Below, one piece after another: positions 8,737 to 19,934 of a stretch of 64,000 nt of DNA. A model generated the notes under the pieces. It made no database searches, was not told the origin of the DNA, and saw only the letters and a program-made list of their open reading frames with translations. Numbering within the stretch: the first letter of the stretch is position 1; every line of letters starts with the position of its first letter. Location of the stretch: NCBI RefSeq assembly GCF_000017505.1, contig NC_009675.1, positions 2,480,001-2,544,000 of the forward strand, read 5' to 3'. The stretch is from Anaeromyxobacter sp. Fw109-5. Its GTDB lineage: Bacteria > Myxococcota > Myxococcia > Myxococcales > Anaeromyxobacteraceae. Both the position numbers and the translations under genes were made by a program.

Positions 8737-10542
8737 CTACTCCTCGACCTTCAGCACCGCGAGGAACGCCTCCTGCGGGATCTCCACGGAGCCGACCTGC
8801 TTCATGCGCTTCTTGCCCTCCTTCTGCCGCTCGAGGAGCTTGCGCTTGCGGCTGATGTCGCCACCGTAGCACTTCGCGATGACGTCCTTGCGGAAGGCCT
8901 TCACGGTCTCGCGGGCGATGATCTTGGCGCCGATCGCCGCCTGGATGGCGACCTCGTACATCTGCTTCGGGATGACCTCGCGGAGCTTCTGGCAGAGCTC
9001 GCGGCCGCGGTGGTAGGCGCGCTCGCGGTGGACGATGACGCTCAGCGCGTCGACGGGCTCGCCGTTGATGAGGATGTCGAGCTTGACGAGATCCGCCTCC
9101 TCGTAGCCCTTCAGCTCGTAGTCCAGGCTCGCGTACCCGCGCGAGACGCTCTTCAGCTTGTCGAAGAAGTCGAAGACCACCTCGGCGAGCGGGATGTCGT
9201 AGGTGATCTGGACGCGCTTCGTGCCGAGGTACTTGAGATCCCGCTGCACGCCGCGGCGGTCCTGGCAGAGCTGGAGGATCGCGCCCACGTCATCCGTGCG
9301 GGCGTGGATGTGGCAGGTGAGGTGCGGCTCCTCGAGCTTCGCGATCCGCTGGACCGGCGGGAGCTTCGCGGGGTTGTCGATCTCCACCACCTCGCCCTGC
9401 GTGTCGGTCACGCGGTAGACGACCGAGGGGGCGGTGGTGATGAGGGAGAGGTTGTACTCGCGCTCGAGCCGCTCCTGGACGATCTCCATGTGGAGGAGCC
9501 CCAGGTACCCGCAGCGGAAGCCGAACCCGAGCGCGGTCGAGGTCTCGGGCTCGAACGTGAAGGCGGAGTCGTTGAGGCGGAGCTTCTCGAGCGCGTCGCG
9601 GAGCTGCTCGTAGTCCTTCGCCTCGATGGGGAACACGCCCGAGAACACCATCGGCTTCACGACCTTGAAGCCGGGGAACGGATCCTCCGTGGGCCGATCC
9701 GCCTCCGTGACGGTGTCCCCCACCTTCGCGTCCTGGACCTCCTTCACGTTCGCGACGACGATCCCCACCTCGCCCGCCGTGAGCCGCTGCACGGGCTTCG
9801 CGAACGGCGCGAAGATCCCGAGCTCCTGCACCTCGAACTTCTTCCTGTTCGAGACGAGCTGGATCTTCTGCTTCGGCGCGAGCGTCCCCTCGAACACGCG
9901 CACGAGCATGACGACGCCGCGGTACGAGTCGTACCAGGAGTCGAAGATGATCGCCTTGAGCGGCGCCTCGGGGTCGCCCTTCGGCGGCGGGACCTTGCGG
10001 ACGATCTGCTCGAGGATGTCCCCGATGCCGATCCCTTCCTTGGCGGACGCGGGGACCGCCTCCGAGGCGTCGAGCCCGATGACCTCCTCGATCTCCGCGC
10101 GCACGCCGGGGACGTCGGCGCTGGGCAGGTCCACCTTGTTGATGACCGGGATGATCTCGAGGTCGTGGTCCAGCGCCTGGTAGACGTTCGCGAGCGTCTG
10201 GGCCTCGACGCCCTGCGTCGCGTCCACGACGAGGATCGCCCCCTCGCACGCGGCGAGCGAGCGCGACACCTCGTAGGCGAAGTCCACGTGCCCGGGGGTG
10301 TCGATGAGGTTCAGCTCGTAGTCCACCCCGTCCCTGGCGCGGTAGCGCATGCGGACGGTCTGGGCCTTGATGGTGATCCCCCGCTCCCGCTCGAGCTCCA
10401 TGTTGTCGAGGAACTGCGCCTGGGCGTGACGCTCGCTCACGGTCCCCGTGTGCTCGAGGAGGCGATCCGCGAGCGTGGACTTGCCGTGATCGATGTGGGC
10501 GATGATCGAGAAGTTTCGGATGTGCGCGTTCGACTCGGGCAT
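8737..10542 (-). CDS. lepA: Elongation factor 4 (back-translocating GTPase LepA)
   Basis: LepA/EF4 is a ribosome-bound translational GTPase implicated in back-translocation and 30S biogenesis. The product is 601 residues, the family norm. G1 reads [10 protein letters not shown]3 DTPGHVDF and G4 NKVD; the LepA-specific C-terminal domain ends [20 protein letters not shown]. The ATG at 10540-10542 ([20 protein letters not shown]) is the family start; frame upstream is non-homologous. It is the first gene of the leftward run lepA-lepB-pyrR-pyrB-pyrC-carA. No clear promoter was recognised in the GC-rich DNA just upstream. Confidence 0.97.
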   Translation of the reverse strand: MPESNAHIRNFSIIAHIDHGKSTLADRLLEHTGTVSERHAQAQFLDNMELERERGITIKAQTVRMRYRARDGVDYELNLIDTPGHVDFAYEVSRSLAACEGAILVVDATQGVEAQTLANVYQALDHDLEIIPVINKVDLPSADVPGVRAEIEEVIGLDASEAVPASAKEGIGIGDILEQIVRKVPPPKGDPEAPLKAIIFDSWYDSYRGVVMLVRVFEGTLAPKQKIQLVSNRKKFEVQELGIFAPFAKPVQRLTAGEVGIVVANVKEVQDAKVGDTVTEADRPTEDPFPGFKVVKPMVFSGVFPIEAKDYEQLRDALEKLRLNDSAFTFEPETSTALGFGFRCGYLGLLHMEIVQERLEREYNLSLITTAPSVVYRVTDTQGEVVEIDNPAKLPPVQRIAKLEEPHLTCHIHARTDDVGAILQLCQDRRGVQRDLKYLGTKRVQITYDIPLAEVVFDFFDKLKSVSRGYASLDYELKGYEEADLVKLDILINGEPVDALSVIVHRERAYHRGRELCQKLREVIPKQMYEVAIQAAIGAKIIARETVKAFRKDVIAKCYGGDISRKRKLLERQKEGKKRMKQVGSVEIPQEAFLAVLKVEE

Positions 10543-10790
10543 GGAACGCGGGGCTTGTAACACGCGCGTCCCCAGGGGGCCACGCCGCCCACCGCCCCGC
10601 CCGTCGCTGCGGGCGGCGAGCGGGCGCGACGTCGTGCCGCTCGACGCGTGATCGGCGGGGGTGATATCGCTGCGCGCCGCGCGGCGTGGCCTGGTCGCGC
10701 GCCCGTGTAGGCAGTGCCCTCCTGGCGCGGCGCTCGCCGCTGGACCGAGCCGTGCCCGCATCGGTTACCTCTAAAGGGGAGCCCCAGGAA

Positions 10791-10837
10791 TACCAGCGGG
10801 TTGTATTGCCCTACGTGTATGGCACTATATATTGTAG
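10791..10837 (+). promoter_or_regulatory. NrdR-type box and partial second box upstream of nrdJ
   Basis: Bases 10822-10837 read GCACTATATATTGTAG, matching 13 of 16 positions of the NrdR-box consensus (acaCwATATaTwGtgt) as I recall it. NrdR is the ATP/dATP-sensing repressor of ribonucleotide reductase genes and usually binds two boxes about 31 bp apart. Exactly 31 bp upstream, 10791-10806 keeps only the right half (TTGTA in register). The strong box lies just upstream of the -35 at 10845. The lower G+C here contrasts with the flanks. Confidence 0.7.
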
Positions 10838-10844
10838 TCACGCG

Positions 10845-10872
10845 TTGACATCAGGTGGTCGGCTGCTAGAGT
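10845..10872 (+). promoter_or_regulatory. Sigma-70-type promoter for nrdJ
   Basis: A perfect -35 TTGACA (10845-10850) is followed after 16 bp by TAGAGT (10867-10872), four of six matches to TATAAT. It lies about 250 nt before the nrdJ start and just downstream of the NrdR-type box, so bound NrdR would sit at the edge of polymerase. Transcription would begin near 10879. Confidence 0.65.
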
Positions 10873-11123
10873 AGACATTCGCGGTTGGGCGGCGTCGCAG
10901 AGGTCGGAGGGCGGAGTGCGGCGCTACGCGCGGGAAATCCAGACATTTGCGCCTCGTGAAGAGGCGCTGCGGCGGGCGCGTCAGACGCGCTTGCTACACC
11001 TCCGGCACTGAACGAGGGCCGGCCGGGGGCACGAACGTTCGATCGGCTGCGCGCCTGGCGTGCAGCCGAAGGGGCAGGCGTTTGCCCGCGCTCGCCGGGG
11101 CGCGGGGGCGGAGGACGAGGGAC
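10873..11123 (+). other. Long nrdJ 5' leader with tandem hairpins
   Basis: The roughly 245-nt untranslated leader contains a perfect 7-bp hairpin GCGCCTC/GAGGCGC with loop GTGAA (10949-10967) and, directly after, the inverted repeat GCGCGTC-A-GACGCGC (10976-10990). The rest is GC-rich with no gene that I can support. I looked for a cobalamin riboswitch because the enzyme needs B12, but no B12-box-like core was recognised. Confidence 0.4.
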
Positions 11124-13913
<2,790 letters not shown>

Positions 13914-13923
13914 CCGAGCACCG

Positions 13924-13941
13924 GGCCGCGACCTCGCGGCC
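13924..13941. terminator. Possible stem-loop terminator after nrdJ
   Basis: GGCCGCGA and TCGCGGCC form a perfect 8-bp inverted repeat with a two-base centre, ten bases past the nrdJ stop. There is no run of T, so factor-independent termination is doubtful. The remaining bases to 14144 hold nothing else I can identify. Confidence 0.35.
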
Positions 13942-14144
13942 GTGATCTTCACGCGCCGGGGCGGCTCGTCCGCTCCGGCGCGTGACGTCTTGGACCCGGT
14001 GGGTCGCGTCGCAGCGGGGTGGCGCCGAACGCCCGCACGCTCCCCTCCCTGGCGCAGCCTCCCTCACACCCTGCCCCGTTTCACCCTCGGGCGCTGCATT
14101 GCCCGGCGCGCCCCCGCGCCAAACGTTCGTGGCGGAGGTCCGCC

Positions 14145-14576
14145 ATGAGCTCGCGCGCAGTCGCCCTCGTCCTCCTCCTCTCCGCGGGGTGCGGCTTCTC
14201 CCGCGGCGCGGTGCTGGCCCGCCGCGTGGAGGAGGGACCCCCGCTCGAGGACCCCGGCTCCGAGTCGTATTCCCTCTGGCACGACGGCGGCGGCTGGCAC
14301 CTGCGCGCTCGCTCCGACCTGCCGCGGCGGTTCCACGGGGAGATCGCGGGGACCGGAGACCGGGCGTCCGCGGTGGGAGTCGCGGGGGACGCGGTGAGCG
14401 CGGGCGGAGGTCGCATCCGGTTCTCGTTCCAGGCGGGCGACGACGCGGGGTTCGACTTCGGAGGCGGCTGCGTGGACGTCGCGCTCTACATCGACGGGGA
14501 CCCGCGCCCGCTCCGCGTGTTCATCGGGGAGTTCGGCGCCGCGCCGGGGCGGGTGCCGTTCCGGGTCTGCCCGTAG
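14145..14576 (+). CDS. Predicted lipoprotein of unknown function
   Basis: The 143-residue product has a short signal peptide ending in a lipobox (LLLSAGCGFSRG, Cys about residue 16), so it should be lipidated and membrane-anchored. The mature part is Gly-rich with alternating beta-strand-like patterns (YSLWHDGGGWHLRARSDLP, FDFGGGCVDVALYIDGD) and one further pair of Cys residues. I recognise no family. The ATG is preceded by GGAGG at 9 nt. It stands alone, convergent with dnaE2, which ends 20 nt away. Confidence 0.7.
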   Translation: MSSRAVALVLLLSAGCGFSRGAVLARRVEEGPPLEDPGSESYSLWHDGGGWHLRARSDLPRRFHGEIAGTGDRASAVGVAGDAVSAGGGRIRFSFQAGDDAGFDFGGGCVDVALYIDGDPRPLRVFIGEFGAAPGRVPFRVCP

Positions 14577-14596
14577 GCGCTGCGCGCGGCGGCTGG

Positions 14597-17500
14597 TCAG
14601 CGGAACTCGCGCGCGCGGTTCCCGACCTGGGGCGCGAGCGCGAGCGGCGCGACCGAGCTCACCCGCACGTTCACGACCTCGCCGCTCCGCTCCACCCGGC
14701 CGCGCGCCAGGAGGAACGGGGCCGCACGCACGACCGGCCGGAACCGCTCGTACACGTCGGGCATCACGACGAGGTTGGCGATCCCGGTCTCGTCCTCGAG
14801 GCTCACGAAGACGATGCCCGCGGCGGTCTGAGGCCGCTGCCGGACGATCACGAGTCCCGCCACCTCGACGGGCGCGCGGTCGGGCAGGCGCGTCAGCTCC
14901 CGGGCGGTGCGGACGGCGCCGCCGGGGAGCGTGCCGCGCAGGACCGCCATCGGATGGCCGCGCACCGAGACGCTGGTCGTCGCGAAGTCCTCCGACACCT
15001 CCTCCGCCGCGCTCGCCGACGGGAGCGTCGCGTCCGGCTCGGCCGGGGTGACGCCCGCGAAGAGGTCGCCCCCGTCCGCCTCCATCGCGAGGCTGCGCCA
15101 GATCGCGCCGCGCCGGTCCGGCGCGAGCGATCCGAGCGCGTCGGCCTCGGCGAGCCGGACGAGCCAGGCCCGCGAGAGCCCCCCGCGCCGGACGAGGTCG
15201 CCCAGATCGGCGAGCGGGCGCGCCCGCCGCGCCGCCACGATGGCGTCGCCGACGTCCCGCGGCAGCCCGCGCACGAGGTGCAGTCCGAGCCGGATCGCAG
15301 GGGCTTCGCCAGCCCCCGCAGGCTCTCCAGGCGCCCTCCCCTCGAGGCCGCTCTCCCAGCCGCTCGCGCACACGTCGACCCCTCGCACCTCGACGCCGTG
15401 CCGCTTCGCGTCCTCGACGAGGGTGTGCGGCGCGTAGAAGCCCATGGGCTGGCTGTTCAGCAGGGCGCAGGCGAAGGCGGCGGGGTGATAGCGGCGGAGC
15501 CAGGCGGAGGCGTAGACGAGCAGGGCGAACGAGGCGGAGTGCGACTCGGGGAAGCCGTAGCCGGCGAACCCGAGGAGCTGGTGGAAGATGAGCTCGGCGT
15601 CCGCCGCGGAGATGCCGCGCTCGGCCATCCCGGCGAGCAGCCGCGCCTTCATCGCCGCGAGCTTCTCGTGCGATCGCCGGTGGGTCATGAGTCGACGCAG
15701 CTCGTCCGCCTCGCCCGGCGTGAACCCCGCGGCGACGACCGCGAGCCGCATGATCTGCTCCTGGAAGAGCGGCACGCCGAGGGTCTTCGCGAGGACCGGC
15801 TCGAGCGGCGGGTACGGGTAGCGGACCTGCTCCTTGCCGTCGCGCCGGCGCAGGTACGGGTGCACCATCCCCCCCTGGATCGGCCCGGGGCGCACGATCC
15901 CCACCGAGATCACGAGGTCGTAGAAGTTCCGCGGCTTGAGCCGCGGCGCGAGCGACATCTGCGCGCGCGACTCGATCTGGAACACGCCGATCGAGTCCGC
16001 CTTGCAGAGCATGTCGTAGACGGCGGGATCCTCGGGAGGGATGGTCGCGAGCGAATCCGGATGTGCGAGGCCAGCGGCGGTGGGGAGCGCCGGGGCCGGC
16101 CGGTGGGCGGCGAGGAGCGCGAGCGCGCGCGAGAGCGCCGTGAGCATGCCGAGCCCGAGGAGATCCACCTTGAGCAGGTCGAGGTCGGCGAGGTCGTCCT
16201 TGTCCCACTGCACGATGGTGCGCCCCGGCATCGCCGCGGGCTCGATGGGGACCGTCTCGCAGAGCGGCCGGCGGGTGATCACGAACCCGCCGACGTGGAT
16301 CGAGAGGTGACGCGGGAAGCCCTGCAGCTCGCGGGCGAGGTCGAGCGTCATGCGCACGCGGTCCGACGCCTCGACGTCGAGGCCCGCCTGGGCGAGGAGC
16401 TCCGGTCCGACCTCCGAGAGGTCCTCGTACATGCCGACGAGCTTGGCGAGCCGGTCGACCTGCGGGAGCGAGAGGCCGAGCGCCTTGCCCACGTCGCGGA
16501 GCGCGGACTTGCCGCGGTAGGTGATGACCTCGCAGACCATGCCCGCGCGGTCGCGTCCGTAGCGCTCGTAGACGTACTGGATCACCTCCTCGCGCCGCTC
16601 GTGCTCGAAGTCGATGTCGATGTCCGGCGGCTCTCCCCGCTCCGCCGAGATGAACCGCTCGAACAGCAGGCCCATCCGGACGGGATCGATCGCCGTGATG
16701 CCGAGCGCGTAGCAGACGGCGGAGTTCGCCGCGCTGCCGCGGCCCTGGCAGAGGATCCCGCGCGAGCGCGCGAAGCGGACGACGTCCCAGACGGTGAGGA
16801 AGTAGCTCGCGTACCCGAGCTGCTCGACGAGCTCGAGCTCCCGCGCGAGCTGCCGGGCGACGTCCTCCGGCGGCTCCCCGCCGTAGCGCCAGCGCGCCCC
16901 TTCGCGCACGAGCGCGCGGAGGAGCGCCATGCCCGAGACTCCGTCCGCTGGGTCGATCGGGGTCGAGGTCGTCCCTCGACTCCGCGCCTCCGCTGACGCG
17001 GAGTCGCTACGCTCGGGATGAGCGGCCTCTTTCCCCGGCGGTACCGGCGTCGCGGTCGGGGTCGCGGTCGGGGTCGCGGTCGGGGTCGCGGTCGGGGTCG
17101 CGGTCGGGGTCGGGGTCGCGGTCGGGGTCGCGGTCGGGGTCGCGGTCGGGGTCGCGGTCGGGGTCGCGGTCGGGGTCGGGGTCGTCCCTCGACTCCGCGC
17201 CTCCGCTGACGCGGAGTCGCTACGCTCGGGATGAGCGGCCATCGATTCCGCGGCAGGAGTTGGCGTCGTCCGCAGCGACCGGTTCGGCACCGCCGCGACG
17301 GCGCGAGCGTCCTGCGCCGGGCTCGACATCGCGGTCGCTGCGCCGCCCGCGAGGGTGGCGCGATCGACGACGACGGGCGGCAGCGGGTGCTCTCCCCGGA
17401 TCTCCTCCAGGCGGAACCGGCACCCGTCCGCGATCTCCGCGGCGGCCTCGAGTCCCTCGGGGAAGTCGCCCCACAGGCGCGCCATCTCCTCGGGGGCCTT

Positions 17501-18265
17501 GAGCGTCCGCTCCGCGTTCGGGAACAGGCGCCGGCCGGCCCGGTCGACCGTGGTGCCGTGGCGCACGCAGGTGAGGACGTCCTGCAGCACCTGCCGCCGC
17601 CGGTCGTGCGTGTGCACGTCGTTCGTGACCGCGATCCGGATGCCCAGCCGCCGGCCGATCGCGCGCGCGGCGAGCACGCGCGCCTCCTCGCCCGCCACCC
17701 GGTGACGGGCCACCGCCAGCGCGAGCCGCGCGCCGAAGATCTCCTTCAGGCGTGCCGCCGCGTCTCCGTCGGCGCCGGGGAAGAGCGCGAAGAGCCCGCG
17801 CGCCCGGGCGGCGACCGCCTCGAGCGCCACGGCGACCTCCTCCCGCGGCCGGCGGGGCGCGGCCCGCGCCGGGTCCTCCGCCCCGTGCGCGCGGGTCGCG
17901 AGGCGGCAGAGCCCCGCGTATCCCTCGCGATCCTGCGCGAGCAGCACGAGGCGCGCGGGCCGGCCGGTCGCGAGCCCGGTCACCACCAGCTCCGCGCCGA
18001 CCAGGAGCGGCAGCCCGCGCCGCTTCGCCTCCCCGTGCGCGCGGACGATCCCGTACAGCCCGTTCACGTCGGTGAGCGCGAGCGCCGAGAGCCCGAGCTC
18101 CGACGCGCGCGCGACGAGCTCCTCCGGATGGCTCGCGCCCTCCAGGAAGGAGAAGCAGGAGCGGCAGCGGAGCTCCGCGTAGCGCGGCACGCCCGGCCGG
18201 AGCGTCTTCCGCGCGCCGCCGGACGCGGCCGGTCCCGTGTCGATCCGCTGTCGCTCGTGGTTCAC
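14597..18265 (-). CDS. dnaE2: Error-prone DNA polymerase DnaE2/ImuC with in-frame repeat insertion
   Basis: DnaE2 (ImuC) is the catalytic subunit of the ImuA-ImuB-DnaE2 translesion mutasome. The product is 1222 residues, over 100 longer than usual. Domains: PHP near residues 25-230 (ELRCRSCFSFLEGASHPEEL); polymerase III alpha with catalytic aspartates in PDIDIDF (~547-553) and GRGSAANS; helix-hairpin-helix and a C-terminal OB fold. Between RGEHPLPPVVV and DGVSGMALLRALV lies a foreign stretch, about residues 320-437. It contains two copies of HPERSDSASAEARSRGTT flanking a run of Ala-Thr-Pro-Thr units, encoded by palindromic repeats and a minisatellite. The insertion precedes the palm, so function may survive. 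The GTG at 18265 is one base after the imuB stop. Confidence 0.95.
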   Translation of the reverse strand: MNHERQRIDTGPAASGGARKTLRPGVPRYAELRCRSCFSFLEGASHPEELVARASELGLSALALTDVNGLYGIVRAHGEAKRRGLPLLVGAELVVTGLATGRPARLVLLAQDREGYAGLCRLATRAHGAEDPARAAPRRPREEVAVALEAVAARARGLFALFPGADGDAAARLKEIFGARLALAVARHRVAGEEARVLAARAIGRRLGIRIAVTNDVHTHDRRRQVLQDVLTCVRHGTTVDRAGRRLFPNAERTLKAPEEMARLWGDFPEGLEAAAEIADGCRFRLEEIRGEHPLPPVVVDRATLAGGAATAMSSPAQDARAVAAVPNRSLRTTPTPAAESMAAHPERSDSASAEARSRGTTPTPTATPTATPTATPTATPTATPTPTATPTATPTATPTATPTATPVPPGKEAAHPERSDSASAEARSRGTTSTPIDPADGVSGMALLRALVREGARWRYGGEPPEDVARQLARELELVEQLGYASYFLTVWDVVRFARSRGILCQGRGSAANSAVCYALGITAIDPVRMGLLFERFISAERGEPPDIDIDFEHERREEVIQYVYERYGRDRAGMVCEVITYRGKSALRDVGKALGLSLPQVDRLAKLVGMYEDLSEVGPELLAQAGLDVEASDRVRMTLDLARELQGFPRHLSIHVGGFVITRRPLCETVPIEPAAMPGRTIVQWDKDDLADLDLLKVDLLGLGMLTALSRALALLAAHRPAPALPTAAGLAHPDSLATIPPEDPAVYDMLCKADSIGVFQIESRAQMSLAPRLKPRNFYDLVISVGIVRPGPIQGGMVHPYLRRRDGKEQVRYPYPPLEPVLAKTLGVPLFQEQIMRLAVVAAGFTPGEADELRRLMTHRRSHEKLAAMKARLLAGMAERGISAADAELIFHQLLGFAGYGFPESHSASFALLVYASAWLRRYHPAAFACALLNSQPMGFYAPHTLVEDAKRHGVEVRGVDVCASGWESGLEGRAPGEPAGAGEAPAIRLGLHLVRGLPRDVGDAIVAARRARPLADLGDLVRRGGLSRAWLVRLAEADALGSLAPDRRGAIWRSLAMEADGGDLFAGVTPAEPDATLPSASAAEEVSEDFATTSVSVRGHPMAVLRGTLPGGAVRTARELTRLPDRAPVEVAGLVIVRQRPQTAAGIVFVSLEDETGIANLVVMPDVYERFRPVVRAAPFLLARGRVERSGEVVNVRVSSVAPLALAPQVGNRAREFR
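16967..17027. repeat. 61-bp palindromic element, copy A (inside dnaE2)
   Basis: This copy is identical over 61 bp to the one at 17180-17240, in the same orientation. Its core is a perfect inverted repeat GACTCCGCG/CGCGGAGTC with a 10-base loop, so it would fold in DNA or RNA. The copies are 213 bp apart, exactly 71 codons, so both are read in the same frame and give the same peptide. It resembles REP-like intergenic palindromes but lies within a gene. Confidence 0.9.
17049..17179. repeat. 12-bp-unit minisatellite inside dnaE2
   Basis: The plus strand reads as tandem GGTCGCGGTCGG-type 12-mers, two runs of about five units split by one extra 6-bp GGGGTC. On the coding strand each unit specifies Ala-Thr-Pro-Thr. 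Because unit and interruption are multiples of three, gain or loss of units would change protein length without shifting frame. Confidence 0.9.
17180..17240. repeat. 61-bp palindromic element, copy B (inside dnaE2)
   Basis: This copy is identical to copy A at 16967-17027 and, with it, brackets the minisatellite. It encodes AAHPERSDSASAEARSRGTT-type sequence on the dnaE2 strand. The direct-repeat arrangement could allow deletion or expansion of the 213-bp unit by recombination without frameshift. Confidence 0.9.
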
Positions 18266-18266
18266 G

Positions 18267-19934
18267 TCAGTCGAAGTAGCCGTGCAGGTAGAGCCGTCCG
18301 TCCGCGGCGTCGCGGTACACCCAGCAATCGCCCAGCCCATCGAGCCGGACGCGGTAGTAGTCCCGGTCGAACGGCGCGGGCGCCCACCACTCGCCGCGCA
18401 GCCGCTCCGGCCCCTCCATCGCGATCACCGCCCGGGCGCGCCCCTCCACGCGGAGCGCGGTCACCCGCCCGCCCTCGCCCTCCGCGAGGATCGGCGCGGG
18501 GGGCTGCACGAGCCGGGTGGGCCGGGGCGGCGCCCCTTCGTCGCGCGCGGGGGCCGCGTCCCCGTCGCGGAGGAGGCTCCGCGGGCGCGCGGCCCCGGGC
18601 CGCGAGGCGGAGGGCTCGAACGGAACGGGCCGGTACGCCGCCTCGGGCCGGTAGCGCTCGACCGGCTCGGCGGCGAAGAGCGCGCCGTCGCCGAGCCGCC
18701 CGGTGAGCCGGGCGAGGACGTTCTCGAGGGCGGCGAGCGCCTCGGGCCGATCGTCGATCGCCAGCTGCTCGGCCGCCAACGGGGCGACCTCGATCGCTGC
18801 GAGCTGGACGGAGGTGACCGCACCGGGCAGCCGCAGCGCGAACACGTGCTCCTTCGCCGGGACGAGCCAGCGCGCGGCCGCCGCGGTGGGCTGGGCGAGC
18901 GGCACGATCACGCGCTCCTCCCCCCGCGGGTCGAGCTTCAGGACGATCTTGAGCCGCGTCGCGCCGAGGCCGCGGCCGGCGAGGCGCGCGGCGACGCGGT
19001 CGGCGAGCCGCTTCACCGCGAACAGGAGCGGCTCGGCGCTCTCGGCGGGCGCGTCGAGCTCGAGCGCCTCGACCGGCAACGTCTCCGGCGCGTAGGGCGA
19101 GAGCGGGGTGTCGTCCTCGCCGCGCGCGAGGCGCGCCGCCGCGACGCCGTCCGGCCCGAAGCGGTGCGCCAGCGTTCCGGCCGGCAGGCGCGCCAGCGCG
19201 CCCGCGTCCGCGACGCCGAGGCCACGGAGGCGCGCCGCCACCGCCGGCGCGAGCCCGAGCGCCTCGAGCGGCAGCGCGGCGAGGGCGCGTCCGGTCTCCT
19301 GCCGCGGCACCTGGACGATCCGCGCGGTCACGCCGTCGTGCGCGGGGAACGCGCCGTGCCGCGCGAGCGCGCCTGCCGCCGCGCGACCCGTCGCGATCGC
19401 CGCTTGCGCCACGTACCCCATCTCCGCCGCCGCCGCGATCGCCCGCTGCGCGAGGACCCGCTCGCCCGCGACGAGCGCGCGATCTCGCGCGGCCATCGTG
19501 CCGGTGATCACGGGAGCCGACGGAGCCGTTCCCCCGGCGGCGGTGGCCTCCGCGCGGGCCCCCTGCACGGCTCCGGCGAGGAGGTGCGCCGAGCTCGCGT
19601 CGAGGAGCACCACGTCCGGCGTGACCGGCTCGACCGCGGGGGCGAGCAGGAGCACCGCCTCCGCGACCGCGCGCAGCGCAGCGCGTTCCGCCGCGGGATC
19701 GAGCGCGACGGTGCGCAGCCGACCGCACGCGGCGAGCGCCGCGGATACCGTGGCGCCAGGGCGGACGCCGTCGGCGGCCGCGGCGGCGTCGCAGTGGACG
19801 ATCTTCCCGTCGGAGACGACCGCGAGCGGTCCCTCCCCCCCGTCGATGCGCAGCCTTCGCGCGCGCTGGAGCGGCAGCTCCGGCAGGCAGAGCGCGACGA
19901 CGCGCAGCCCGCTCGCCTCACGCCGCGTCGCCAT
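18267..19934 (-). CDS. imuB: ImuB, catalytically dead Y-family polymerase homologue
   Basis: ImuB is the adaptor of the SOS mutasome, bridging DnaE2, ImuA and the beta clamp. The 555-residue protein has a Y-family fold (VVALCLPELPLQRARRL at the N-terminus; HhH-like LPLEALGLAPAVAARLRGLG; little-finger region KIVLKLDPRGEERVIVPL). The acidic metal ligands of active Y-polymerases are absent: the first position reads LPELP instead of D-x-D, and the second LLDASSAHLL lacks the usual Glu. This is typical of ImuB. The gene overlaps imuA by 17 nt and ends one base before dnaE2, giving a three-gene operon. Confidence 0.9.
   Translation of the reverse strand: MATRREASGLRVVALCLPELPLQRARRLRIDGGEGPLAVVSDGKIVHCDAAAAADGVRPGATVSAALAACGRLRTVALDPAAERAALRAVAEAVLLLAPAVEPVTPDVVLLDASSAHLLAGAVQGARAEATAAGGTAPSAPVITGTMAARDRALVAGERVLAQRAIAAAAEMGYVAQAAIATGRAAAGALARHGAFPAHDGVTARIVQVPRQETGRALAALPLEALGLAPAVAARLRGLGVADAGALARLPAGTLAHRFGPDGVAAARLARGEDDTPLSPYAPETLPVEALELDAPAESAEPLLFAVKRLADRVAARLAGRGLGATRLKIVLKLDPRGEERVIVPLAQPTAAAARWLVPAKEHVFALRLPGAVTSVQLAAIEVAPLAAEQLAIDDRPEALAALENVLARLTGRLGDGALFAAEPVERYRPEAAYRPVPFEPSASRPGAARPRSLLRDGDAAPARDEGAPPRPTRLVQPPAPILAEGEGGRVTALRVEGRARAVIAMEGPERLRGEWWAPAPFDRDYYRVRLDGLGDCWVYRDAADGRLYLHGYFD

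Noticed and set aside
10873-11123. Cobalamin riboswitch upstream of nrdJ
   Set aside because: The length and context invite it, but no B12-box-like core or the usual long junction could be found by eye.
10947-11123. N-terminal extension of NrdJ
   Set aside because: The frame is open, but it crosses the leader hairpins and lacks similarity; ATG at 11124 has a good ribosome-binding site.
17049-17179. CRISPR-like array
   Set aside because: The units are 12 bp and contiguous, without spacers.
17018-17209. Arg-Gly repeat peptide on the plus strand
   Set aside because: It is the opposite strand of the dnaE2 minisatellite, with no ribosome-binding site; dnaE2 is the supported frame.
18266-18340. 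Longer dnaE2 start inside imuB
   Set aside because: The extension overlaps the conserved imuB C-terminus and adds residues unlike the PHP-domain N-terminus.
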